DNA of 33,570 nucleotides from UBA4717 sp045580165 (GTDB lineage Bacteria > Bacillota > Clostridia > Oscillospirales > CAG-272): the NCBI GenBank assembly GCA_045580165.1, contig JAZNNG010000076.1, positions 1-33,570 of the forward strand, in the 5' to 3' direction. Positions 23,826-31,417 of the stretch are shown here, piece by piece; position 1 is the stretch's first letter, and each line of letters starts with the position of its first letter. Made by a program: the position numbers and the translations under genes. The notes below the pieces were generated by a model. That model was not told where the DNA came from, searched no databases, and saw only the letters and a list, made by a program, of their open reading frames with translations.

Positions 23826-24125
23826 TCAGACCGTCTCCGCATACTCCTCGCTTGCCTGCGTTTCTGCTATAATAAGCTCCTTTTCGTAGGCGTCGATGAC
23901 CGCACGCTCAAGCTCCTCCCTGAACGCCGCGTTTATGGGATGAACTATGTCGCGGTAGGTGTTATCGGGGTTTTTGCGGCTGGGCATCACGATAAAAAAC
24001 TTGTCGCGTGCGTTTATCACCTTGATATCATGTACTGCGAGCTGATTGTCAAAGGTAACCGAAACCACCGCTTTCATCGGTCCTTCGTCAAAAAGCTTTC
24101 TTACTTTAATGTCCGTAATTTGCAT
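23826..24125 (-). CDS. spoVG: septation regulator SpoVG
   Basis: A 99-residue protein matching SpoVG along its length: MQITDIKVRKL start, MKAVVSVTFD, VHDIKVI, FFIVMPSRK and RDIVHPIN. SpoVG is a small nucleic-acid-binding regulator of septation, capsule and virulence genes in Firmicutes and Spirochaetes. The start at 24125 has GGAGG 5 bases upstream. The gene is transcribed away from murC; an 11-base inverted repeat lies in the shared upstream region. Unlike in Bacillus it is not next to glmU or purR. Confidence 0.96.
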   Translation of the reverse strand: MQITDIKVRKLFDEGPMKAVVSVTFDNQLAVHDIKVINARDKFFIVMPSRKNPDNTYRDIVHPINAAFREELERAVIDAYEKELIIAETQASEEYAETV

Positions 24126-24224
24126 ACGCGCCTCCATTAAATTGAATTTTTCTTTTACTCTCTGCATATATTGTACAATTCGTTTATGAAGATTAAGCGA
24201 CATAAAAATAGGTTTCTTTGAAAC

Positions 24225-24286
24225 TTTTATGAACTTTTTTCGAGCTTTGACTAAAACAGACCAAAGTTCTTTTACAGTTCATAAAA
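24225..24286. promoter_or_regulatory. inverted repeat in the spoVG-murC divergent region
   Basis: TTTTATGAACT (24225-24235) and AGTTCATAAAA (24276-24286) are perfect complements 40 bases apart. A further GAACTTT/AAAGTTC pair lies partly inside. It may be an operator for both genes or a looping site; no clear promoters could be assigned here. Confidence 0.45.
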
Positions 24287-24354
24287 TATTATTATCCTCT
24301 TAAAAAACGAACAGCATCAATGCGTATATATTATTGTCCCGAAAGGTAAAAATT

Positions 24355-25758
24355 ATGTATAAGACAACACATTCCGTCAAAGAAATTGAAGAAATTCTGA
24401 ATAGTTCCGCCCACATATTTTTTATAGGCATCGGCGGAGTGAGTATGTCCTCTCTCGCGCACATCTCTCTTGAGGCGGGGCTTAAGGTCAGCGGAAGCGA
24501 CAGAGTAAGCTCTCTTGCTACCGACAAGCTTGTTGCGGCAGGTGCGAGGGTGTTTATCGGTCACGATGCCAAGAATATCGAGGAAGCCGACGCCATAGTT
24601 TACACGGCGGCGATCCCCGAGGGCAATCCCGAGCTTCAGGCGGCGATATCGGCAGGCGTTCCGCTTATATACAGAGCCGACTACCTCGGCTACGTTATGA
24701 GCCGCTACAAGACGCGTATCGGAATTTCGGGTATGCACGGCAAGAGCACCGCGACATCTATGACGACGGGTGTGTTTATGGCGGCAAACGCCGACCCGAC
24801 TGTGGTTTCGGGCGCGGCGACCCCCGAGCTTGACGGCTATGCGTACAGGACGGGCGCTGACGACTATTTCATAATGGAGGCGTGCGAGTACTGCGACTCC
24901 TTCCTCTCGTTCACACCGAATATAGCGGTAGTTCTGAACGTGGAAATGGACCATCCCGACTACTTCAAGGACATTGAGCAGATAAAGGACTCCTTCCGCC
25001 GCTATATAAGCATTGCGGCAGGCGGATACGCACTCGTAAACGGCGACGATGCGCTTTCGCGCGAGGTTGCCGAGGGCTTTGACGGCAAGGTGGTGACCTT
25101 CGGGCTCGGCAAGGACTGCGACTACACGGCAAAGAACGCCGACCTCTCCGACGGCTATCCTGAATTTGATATTTTCGCTCACGGCAAGCTCTTCACCCGC
25201 GTGAAGCTTGGCGTTACGGGCGACCACAATATAATGAACGCGCTCGTTGCGGCGGCAGTTGCCGATATATGCGGTCTTAGTGCCGACTCAGTCAAGCGCG
25301 GACTCGAGAGCTTTTGCGGTGCGAGCAGACGAATGGAGTCTCGCGGCAAGATCTTCGGCAAGGCGGAGCTTTTTGACGATTACGCGCACCACCCCACCGA
25401 GATAAAAGCCACCTTAAATGGCGTTTTGAAGGCGGCGCGCGGTGACGTTTGGTGCGTCTATCAGCCGCACACGTATACGCGTACAGCCGAGCTTTTCGAC
25501 GAGTTTACGCGCTCCTTTGACGGCGTAAAGACGGTTTTTGCCGACATTTACGCGGCGCGCGAGGTAAACACCACGGGAATTCACTCGAAAATGCTTGCGG
25601 ACAAGGTTTCGGGCGCGGTCTATATCGAAAGCTTTGAGAAGATCGCCGCTTATCTTGAAAAAAGCGTAGCAGACGGCGACACGGTAATAGTAATGGGCGC
25701 AGGCGACATAATAAAGCTCAGCGATATGCTTGTAAACGGAGATTATAAAAATGCTTAA
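24355..25758 (+). CDS. murC: UDP-N-acetylmuramate--L-alanine ligase
   Basis: A 467-residue Mur ligase that adds the first amino acid of the peptidoglycan stem peptide, using ATP in the cytoplasm. The N-terminal UDP-binding fold shows GIGGVSMSSLA (25-35); the P-loop is GMHGKST (126-132); EACEYCDSF and DDYAHHPTEI are the MurC-specific stretches of the central and C-terminal domains. The start at 24355 is supported by AAAGG 8 bases upstream. Its last 8 bases overlap the next gene (ATGCTTAA). Confidence 0.96.
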   Translation: MYKTTHSVKEIEEILNSSAHIFFIGIGGVSMSSLAHISLEAGLKVSGSDRVSSLATDKLVAAGARVFIGHDAKNIEEADAIVYTAAIPEGNPELQAAISAGVPLIYRADYLGYVMSRYKTRIGISGMHGKSTATSMTTGVFMAANADPTVVSGAATPELDGYAYRTGADDYFIMEACEYCDSFLSFTPNIAVVLNVEMDHPDYFKDIEQIKDSFRRYISIAAGGYALVNGDDALSREVAEGFDGKVVTFGLGKDCDYTAKNADLSDGYPEFDIFAHGKLFTRVKLGVTGDHNIMNALVAAAVADICGLSADSVKRGLESFCGASRRMESRGKIFGKAELFDDYAHHPTEIKATLNGVLKAARGDVWCVYQPHTYTRTAELFDEFTRSFDGVKTVFADIYAAREVNTTGIHSKMLADKVSGAVYIESFEKIAAYLEKSVADGDTVIVMGAGDIIKLSDMLVNGDYKNA

Positions 25759-26257
25759 AAATCTTATGCCGGACGGAATGTTCGACTCCTTCAGCGACAT
25801 AACCCCCGAGCTTCTTGCGGAGATGGGGATAAAGGCGCTTCTTCTCGATATTGATAACACTCTCGTCACCTACGATGACGCAGAGCCCACCGCAGAGGTG
25901 ATCGAGTGGCTTTCGGCGATGGAGGCGGCAGGCATCAAGGCGGCGTTTGTGTCCAACAACGAGAGTCCCGAGCGAGTTGATGTGTTCAACCGCGCACTCG
26001 GTCTTTACGCGACGAGCAGAAGCAAAAAGCCACTACCCGTAGGCTTTCGCCGCGCTATGCGTGCGCTTGGTGTAAAGCCCTCGGAGTGTCTGTCCGTGGG
26101 CGACCAGATATTTACAGACGTGTGGGGAGCTAAAAACGCAGGCGCGAGGGCGTTTCTCGTGCCGCCGATAAAGGACCGCACAGACTGGTTTTTCAGGCTG
26201 AAACGCAAGCTTGAAGCGCCGATAATAAGAAGGTACAAGAAGAAAAACTGCAAGTGA
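25751..26257 (+). CDS. YqeG family HAD IIIA-type phosphatase
   Basis: A 168-residue HAD phosphatase. Motif I is D33-x-D35 in LLLDIDNTLV, motif II is S68 in FVSNN, and motif IV is GDQIFTDVWG with D118 and D123; PVGFRRAMRALG contributes the family's motif III region. The cap domain is absent, as expected for class IIIA. The YqeG substrate is not established to my knowledge. GGAG lies 9 bases before its start inside the end of murC, so translation is likely coupled. Confidence 0.92.
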   Translation: MLKNLMPDGMFDSFSDITPELLAEMGIKALLLDIDNTLVTYDDAEPTAEVIEWLSAMEAAGIKAAFVSNNESPERVDVFNRALGLYATSRSKKPLPVGFRRAMRALGVKPSECLSVGDQIFTDVWGAKNAGARAFLVPPIKDRTDWFFRLKRKLEAPIIRRYKKKNCK

Positions 26258-26278
26258 GGCTTGCGGAAAGGATAAAAA

Positions 26279-27121
26279 ATGAGTGCATTGTTCGGGCCGG
26301 GCGGAAACAGCGAGGAGTTTTACGCCGACGGTAAAAAAAGCACGGTCGAGGCGCCCGCGTGGGTTAAGGCGAAGGGGCTCGATGCGTACGAATATCAGGC
26401 AGGAAAAGGAATTATGGCAGGTCCCGAGTCGCTTAAAAGGGTAGGCGACGAGGCGGCAAAGGCAGGAATAAAAATGTCCATCCACGCGCCGTATTTTATT
26501 TCGCTTTCAAGCGTCGAGCTTGAAAAGCGCATCAACAGTATCGGTTATATAAGAAAAACGCTTGACGCGGCAAAGCTTCTCGGCGCAGACACTATGGTAA
26601 TTCACGCAGGAAGTGCCGCAAAGATAACGCGAGGGGAGGCTATGAGGCTCGCGTCCGATACTCTCTATAAGGCTGCCGAGGAGTTTGACGGCGAGACCGT
26701 TCGCTTCGGCATCGAAACTATGGGTAAAATAAATCAGCTCGGCACACTCGAGGAGGTGCTTGAGCTTTGCAAGGTGGCAAGGATATACTACCCCGTCGTT
26801 GACTTCGGGCATCTTAATTCGCGCAATGTCGGCGGCTACTACGTCACCGAGGACGATTATAAGCGCACCTTTGAAACCATAGGTGAAGCTCTCGGCGACG
26901 AGTACGCGAGATATCTTCACTGTCACTTCTCGCGTATAGAGTACACGAACGCAGGTGAAAAGAAGCACGTCACCTTTGCCGACGAGGGATTTGAGCCGCC
27001 CTTCGAGCCGCTTTGTAATTATCTCGCAAAGTCGGGTCTTGAGCCGCGTATCATCTGTGAGTCCGCAGGCACGATGGCTAAAGATGCCCTTGCTATGAAA
27101 AAGTGTTATCTTGGAATTTGA
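26279..27121 (+). CDS. endonuclease IV-like (AP endonuclease family 2) TIM-barrel protein
   Basis: A 280-residue TIM-barrel protein of the xylose isomerase-like/AP endonuclease 2 superfamily. The metal ligands of endonuclease IV can be traced: H69, H109, E146, D175, H178, H216, H230 and E261. This points to a trinuclear-metal phosphodiesterase acting at abasic sites in DNA, i.e. an Nfo-like enzyme. The C-terminal half (HCHFSRIEYT, then a GEKKH stretch) differs from the classic Nfo pattern, so a related TIM-barrel hydrolase is possible. AAAGGA precedes the ATG. It is the third gene of the murC run. Confidence 0.82.
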   Translation: MSALFGPGGNSEEFYADGKKSTVEAPAWVKAKGLDAYEYQAGKGIMAGPESLKRVGDEAAKAGIKMSIHAPYFISLSSVELEKRINSIGYIRKTLDAAKLLGADTMVIHAGSAAKITRGEAMRLASDTLYKAAEEFDGETVRFGIETMGKINQLGTLEEVLELCKVARIYYPVVDFGHLNSRNVGGYYVTEDDYKRTFETIGEALGDEYARYLHCHFSRIEYTNAGEKKHVTFADEGFEPPFEPLCNYLAKSGLEPRIICESAGTMAKDALAMKKCYLGI

Positions 27122-27401
27122 GTTGGTTTTACGCGGTCCGTAGCACGGACAGGCAAGGCGCGTGTGTGGCTTTGTGACACATAAAGCCTCAACCCATACC
27201 GCTGACATTGGTAAAAAATAGAGCGGAGATTTCAAAGGGGCATCCCTTTGGCGAGGAGAGGATATTTAAGGGGAGGTTCGAGACCTCTCCTTTGACGGCT
27301 CTTTTCGTCCTTTTCTGTCCGTACAGAAAAGGACAAGTCGATGCAAATTACCACAAAATAATATTAGGTCAAATAGCTTTTATTATAAAACGGTGATATT
27401 T
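27122..27401. repeat. repeat-filled gap before the XRE gene
   Basis: Contains R7 (27133-27175), a reversed piece of the R3 middle (about 27183-27200) and R4 copy 2 (27229-27335). No gene is supported here. Confidence 0.75.
27229..27335. repeat. R4 three-hairpin repeat, copy 2
   Basis: Same three-hairpin order as 23609-23714. The last hairpin is unchanged. The middle stem differs in both arms but still pairs, with one G-T wobble. Confidence 0.8.
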
Positions 27402-27644
27402 ATGAAAAGAATTGTAGATACAGATAAGAAGAACATTATCGGTCAAAGAATAAGAGAAGCGAGAATAAAGGCAGGAATGAGCCAAGAGGAGCTTTCAGCT
27501 AAGCTCGAGCTTGTCCCCGTGTATATTTGCAGAGGGTCACTTTCAAGAATAGAAACGGGCGACCGTACTGTAACCGACATTGAAATTAATGCAATTTCTG
27601 AAATTTTGAAGGTTTCGCTCGATTATCTCTTTGGCAGAGATTGA
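27402..27644 (+). CDS. small XRE-family helix-turn-helix regulator
   Basis: An 80-residue protein consisting of one Cro/C1-type DNA-binding domain: GQRIREARIKAGMSQEELSA forms the first helices, LSRIETGDRTVTDIEI the recognition part, and YLFGRD closes the fold. It has no extra sensor domain. The start at 27402 is preferred over an in-frame GTG at 27393 because the latter has no ribosome site. It stands alone between a repeat array and the efp promoter. Target unknown. Confidence 0.88.
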   Translation: MKRIVDTDKKNIIGQRIREARIKAGMSQEELSAKLELVPVYICRGSLSRIETGDRTVTDIEINAISEILKVSLDYLFGRD

Positions 27645-27712
27645 TTTTCCCCCCAAAACCCCACTTTTCCGCCACTTTTTCATTATTTTTATTATTTTTT
27701 TGCCGTAAGGAC

Positions 27713-27741
27713 TTGAAAATTTCAGACTTTTATTATATTAT
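27713..27741 (+). promoter_or_regulatory. efp promoter
   Basis: TTGAAA (27713-27718) and TATTAT (27736-27741) with a 17-base spacer. In the leader ACGTAC (27762-27767) pairs with GTACGT (27773-27778), a small hairpin of unknown role. Confidence 0.65.
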
Positions 27742-27817
27742 ATATATGGAATAATATGCAGACGTACGAAAAGTACGTACAAAATTAATTATCCGAAACT
27801 ATTGGAGGTTTTAAATA

Positions 27818-28375
27818 ATGGTAGTAGCAGGAGATTTCAAAAACGGTATAACATTTGATATGGACGGTAACGTAATGCAGGTTATCGAGTTCCAGCACGT
27901 TAAGCCCGGTAAGGGTGCGGCGTTCGTAAGAACTAAGATAAAGAACGTTGTTACGGGAGCAGTTATCGAAAGAACTTTCTCTCCTACAGATAAGTTTGAA
28001 AACGCTATCGTTGAAAGAAAAAAGATGCAGTATCTCTACTCTGACGGCGAGCTTTATTACTTCATGGACAACGAAACTTTCGAGCAGATCCCGCTTGACG
28101 CAGCTAAGCTTGGCGACAACTTCAAGTTCGTTAAGGAAAATATGGACTGCACGATAGTATCCTACAAGGGCAACGTATTCAGCGTAGAGCCCCCCATCTT
28201 CGTTGAGCTCGAGGTGGCTGACACAGAGCCCGGCTTCAAGGGTGATACAGCAACAGGCGCATCCAAGCCCGCAACTCTTGAAACAGGCGCTCAGATCAAG
28301 GTTCCGCTTTTCATCAACATCGGTGATGTTCTCAAGATCGACACTCGTACAGGTGAATACATCGAGAGAGCCTAA
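27818..28375 (+). CDS. efp: elongation factor P
   Basis: A 185-residue EF-P, which binds between the P and E sites and relieves ribosome stalling at polyproline. The KOW-like N-terminal domain carries the loop KPGKGAAF; K32 is the likely modified lysine by comparison with Bacillus. EPPIFVELEV and the C-terminal domain ending TGEYIERA are typical. A GGAGG site precedes the ATG and a promoter lies about 80 bases upstream. No modification gene is nearby. Confidence 0.97.
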   Translation: MVVAGDFKNGITFDMDGNVMQVIEFQHVKPGKGAAFVRTKIKNVVTGAVIERTFSPTDKFENAIVERKKMQYLYSDGELYYFMDNETFEQIPLDAAKLGDNFKFVKENMDCTIVSYKGNVFSVEPPIFVELEVADTEPGFKGDTATGASKPATLETGAQIKVPLFINIGDVLKIDTRTGEYIERA

Positions 28376-28423
28376 GCGTGAAAGTTTTATATTTTTAAAC
28401 TTTTAGCTTAGTGATTTCACGCT
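28375..28423 (+). promoter_or_regulatory. nested hairpins after efp
   Basis: AGCGTGAAA (28375-28383) pairs with TTTCACGCT (28415-28423). Inside, AAAGTTT (28381-28387) can pair with AAACTTT (28397-28403). The two stems share bases, so they could be alternatives. No U-run follows, so this is not an ordinary terminator. Confidence 0.5.
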
Positions 28424-28485
28424 CGAACCCCTTGCAAAAAGAGGTTTAAGAATTTATTGCGCCTACGGCGAAACGGAGGAAAATT

Positions 28486-28923
28486 ATGACACTTAACGAA
28501 AAGGTTGCATATCTCAAGGGCCTTATCGAAGGTCTTCAGATCGACGAAGCCAAGCCCGAAAACAAGATAATCAAGGCAATGGCTGACATTATTGACGATA
28601 TCGCTCTCACGGTTACCGACCTTGAGGACGTTGTTGACTCTCTCGATGAATATATTGAGGAGATCGACGAGGACCTCGCGGCAATCGAGGACATCGCGTA
28701 CGAGGATGACGAGTACGACGAGGATGAGGATGAAGACGATGATTGGGATGAAGACGATGACGCAGAGTTCTATGAGGTTATGTGCCCCAACTGCGGCGAG
28801 GTAGTTTACCTCGACGATTCCATCGATCCCTCTGAGATCACTTGCCCCAACTGCTACGAGGAGTTTGACATCTCGGGCGAATGCGGCGACTGCACAGACT
28901 GCGAAGGCTGCGACGGCAAGTAA
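28486..28923 (+). CDS. CD1247 N-terminal-domain acidic zinc-ribbon protein
   Basis: A 145-residue protein with three parts: a helical N-terminal domain (1-70, starting MTLNEKVAYLKGL) typical of the clostridial CD1247 family, a very acidic stretch of D and E (72-95), and a zinc ribbon with C100-x2-C103 and C120-x2-C123. The C-terminus adds four more cysteines (133, 136, 139, 142), possibly a second metal site. Function is not established. GGAGG lies before the start. It follows efp after about 110 bases of hairpin-forming sequence and ends in a terminator. Confidence 0.85.
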   Translation: MTLNEKVAYLKGLIEGLQIDEAKPENKIIKAMADIIDDIALTVTDLEDVVDSLDEYIEEIDEDLAAIEDIAYEDDEYDEDEDEDDDWDEDDDAEFYEVMCPNCGEVVYLDDSIDPSEITCPNCYEEFDISGECGDCTDCEGCDGK

Positions 28924-28965
28924 AAAATAGGCATAAAAGGGGCGGCGGTGTCGCCCCCTATTTTT
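28922..28965 (+). terminator. terminator after the zinc-ribbon gene
   Basis: GGGGCG (28939-28944) pairs with CGCCCC (28952-28957). An outer AAAAATAG/CTATTTTT pairing is possible, and a T run ends at 28965. Confidence 0.85.
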
Positions 28966-29109
28966 GGCATATCAGAGGTTGACTGAAAGAAAATTAATAA
29001 TTTTACAAAGAGAGTATTCCTTTTTGTTCTTTTAACGGCTCTTGTTTTCTGCTCGCTGATCATCCCTGTATTTGCGGATGACGGAGCGTTTGAGGACGCA
29101 CTCAACAAA

Positions 29110-29463
29110 GTGGCAGATTTTTTTGACGGACTTCCGATAGCGGTAAAGGCGATAGGAGGTCTTGCTCTCGCGGCATATATAATATACGAAATATTCCGCG
29201 AGGACGGCGAGCTTCGCCCGAGTAACGTATTCGGACGTTATCCGCAGAAGAAATTTTACGATTTTGCAGCGATAAGCGGATATCTTATATTTCTCCTTAT
29301 TGATACTGTGGACTTCCCTTTTTGGGAATTTTATAAGTCTGACGTATCAAATCACCGCGAGTTGTTTATAATATGCGCGGTTTCAACTGTGCTTTGGCTT
29401 TGGAGAGGGCTTCTGGCGCAAGGCATCCAAAATCGGAGAGAACTCCGGAAAGAAAGCTTATGA
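29110..29463 (+). CDS. small membrane protein of unknown function (5' end uncertain)
   Basis: From the first ordinary start (GTG at 29110) the product is 117 residues with three hydrophobic segments: near 9-28, 52-70 and 85-103. I do not recognise it. The frame is open back to a stop at 28984-28986, and the extra 41 codons read as a signal peptide (KKINNFTKR, a long hydrophobic run, then PVFADD). No ATG, GTG or TTG exists in that extension; an ATT at 28993 is the only usable-looking codon. The true product may thus be a secreted or membrane protein of about 157 residues. Confidence 0.6.
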   Translation: MADFFDGLPIAVKAIGGLALAAYIIYEIFREDGELRPSNVFGRYPQKKFYDFAAISGYLIFLLIDTVDFPFWEFYKSDVSNHRELFIICAVSTVLWLWRGLLAQGIQNRRELRKESL

Positions 29464-29692
29464 CGAAGCAGACAATGACTTGTCTGCCGGCGAGAGAGAC
29501 TAACCTACATTTTTGAGACAGAATTAATACCATTTTACAGATAAATTTTTAGAGAGACTGATACAGACAGAACAGAGTTAGAGACAAGAGAGACTGGAGA
29601 GACACGAGAAACAAATTACCCGCGATAATCGGGTTTTGTTTCTCTTTTTATTTTATCTGTATGTGCTAATCTGTAAAATGGGGTTAGTCATA
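29464..29692. other. gap upstream of the transposase remnant
   Basis: No gene is seen. A 13-base perfect inverted repeat, CCATTTTACAGAT (29530-29542) and its complement (29669-29681), encloses a purine-rich stretch and a strong terminator. GACTAACC near 29500 and GGTTAGTC (29682-29689) extend the symmetry. It may be the left end of the insertion element or a separate small element. Confidence 0.5.
29606..29650 (+). terminator. strong hairpin terminator before the transposase remnant
   Basis: GAGAAACAA (29606-29614) pairs with TTGTTTCTC (29636-29644), with an inner ACCCG/CGGGT stem and a following TTTTTA. It would shield an insertion-sequence gene from outside transcription. Confidence 0.75.
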
Positions 29693-30617
29693 ATGAAAGA
29701 GGATAATATACCGCTTCAGACAAAGAAGCAACTGAACGAAGCAATCGAAAAGACGATTGCGTTTCATAAACACGCATATATTCATCAAGCCGCCAACTTC
29801 TCCCGCAGGCGCAAACTGGATATCGAAACGATGATAAAACTGCTCATTTCCATGCGCGGAGGAAGCATTTCCAAAGAGTTACAGAGCGCATTTCCGCACG
29901 AAAAAGTCAGCGCGGCAGCGTTTGTAAAGCAACGCCAAAAGCTGTCTTATAAGGACTTTGGAAACATCATGGAGGAATTCAACGCGACACAGACGGACTT
30001 TCAGACATTCAAGGGATATCGCCTGCTTGCCGTAGATGGAACTGCGGTAAACATTGCGCGGAATCCTGCTTCTGAAAGTTATATGCAGAATGAGGAAAAC
30101 AAGAAATTCCCAATGGGATTTTCCATCTCCCTACCCGATGAAATTCCGCGTGGTACGCTTTATGCTCAATACGGGAGACTATGAAACCATTGCAACCGGT
30201 TTGTCCCGCGAGGAGTTCCCGATGGAGGATATCAAGGAACTGTATCACAAAAGATGGCGCATAGAAACTGCGTTCCGACATCTCAAATACGATCTTGGTT
30301 TATCCCATCTGCATGGAAAAAGTGATGAATTTGCTATGCAGGAGATTCTCGCCGCGCTGATTATGGGAAATTTTTGCAGTCGCATAGTCAACGCAGTCAC
30401 AGTTGAGCAGAAAAAAGAAAACGTATATGAGTACAAGGTAAATTTGAAAATGGCAATCGAACTTTGTAAACAGTTTTACCGAGACGATAACGCGGACGGC
30501 GAACAGCTTCTCCGTGATATTGCGGGATATCTGGAACCGATTCGTCCGAATCGGAGTGACAAGCGGAATATTCATGCAAAATCATTCGCGGGGTTCGTTT
30601 ATCGCGTTCCATCGTGA
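29693..30617 (+). pseudogene. IS4-family transposase, internally deleted and frameshifted
   Basis: The first part (29693 to about 30100) encodes the transposase N-terminus, including the first catalytic aspartate in LLAVDGTAVN. From about 30105 the homologous reading moves to another frame (WDFPSPYPMKFRVVRF onward) and runs to the stop at 30617. It contains the IS4 signature Y-x2-R-x3-E-x6-K in YHKRWRIETAFRHLK and the family C-terminus. The central region with the second catalytic aspartate is missing, about 150 residues judged by family length. The protein cannot be active. It marks an insertion at the edge of a region with foreign codon use. Confidence 0.88.
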
Positions 30618-30628
30618 AAAAGTAACGG

Positions 30629-30659
30629 CGGCGGGTATGTTGTTGAGGCATACCCGCCG
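30629..30659. other. hairpin after the transposase remnant
   Basis: CGGCGGGTATG (30629-30639) pairs perfectly with CATACCCGCCG (30649-30659) across 9 bases, 11 bases after the transposase stop. No T run follows. Confidence 0.6.
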
Positions 30660-31255
30660 CGATCAATTATGCGCATTTTCTCAACATCTCGCAGAGATGA
30701 GGGGCAAAATTGCAGGATTTTCCGCAAAGCGAAGTAAATCATTTTTTCGTGGAAATAACAACATATGGGCAAACGGTATACGAAAATCGCACCGTAATCA
30801 ATCCCCCATAAAACAGTAAAAGAGTTCCTATGTCTTGTGCCGTTAACTTAAAAAAGACATCGCGCCGATTTTATACTGAGCATTGAAATTACAGTATAAA
30901 GGCATTTATTTTTCTGAAATGGCTTGAAAAAGTGGCTAAAACAGGCATTTAGAAAAAATATATGCAAGGGGGACTGGAAATTCTGACAAACGGGTGAAAT
31001 GCGCCATAAGTTTCATAATGAGGTCATGCAAATCTTAGCATGTATGTGAACAGAGGAAAAAATCTGCGAAACTTTCACGAAAAGGAGAGAAACGAAAAAT
31101 CTCAACATGTGGGTGAGATGAGGAAAAAACGGTACATTTTCGGTTTTGACTAATTGGAAATTTGCGTGGTTTGGTATTTCGGGCGGTGTTAACTTTAGAA
31201 ATTCGACCAGATATGGCGAGCGACTTATGGTTTTCTCTACTATCCTCCAATTCGA

Positions 31256-31284
31256 TTGTTCTTTCTGCACGTATATGATATAAT
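31256..31284 (+). promoter_or_regulatory. promoter of the sigma-factor gene
   Basis: TTGTTC (31256-31261) and TATAAT (31279-31284) with a 17-base spacer and an extended -10 (TGA before TATAAT). The leader would be about 125 bases. Confidence 0.65.
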
Positions 31285-31292
31285 AGATATAT

Positions 31293-31328
31293 GATTTCAA
31301 AAATAATTTTTCTACTTTTTTTGAAATC
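31293..31328. promoter_or_regulatory. inverted repeat at the predicted transcript start
   Basis: GATTTCAAAAA (31293-31303) pairs with TTTTTGAAATC (31318-31328). It lies directly at and after the expected start point and could be an operator or a 5' hairpin. Confidence 0.5.
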
Positions 31329-31417
31329 CACACAACCTTTTTTTCTGATTTGTGTCTATAAGACAAGCGCTTAAGAAAAATGAAAATTTTCATATAACCG
31401 TGAAAGGAGGATGCATA

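Larger units (their letters stand above)
30618..31417. other. 800-base gap between transposase remnant and sigma-factor gene
   Basis: No gene is supported. It contains an 11-base hairpin after the transposase (30629-30659) and two diverged direct copies of a roughly 36-base sequence (near 31026-31062 and 31107-31143, sharing CATGT and GAGGAAAAAA). A promoter (31256-31284), an inverted repeat (31293-31328) and a 14-base palindrome (31380-31393) lie before the sigma gene. Confidence 0.55.

Noticed and set aside
30397..30819. Small frames on both strands around the end of the transposase remnant
   Set aside because: They are out of frame with the IS4 homology or cross the hairpin at 30629-30659, and show no family pattern.
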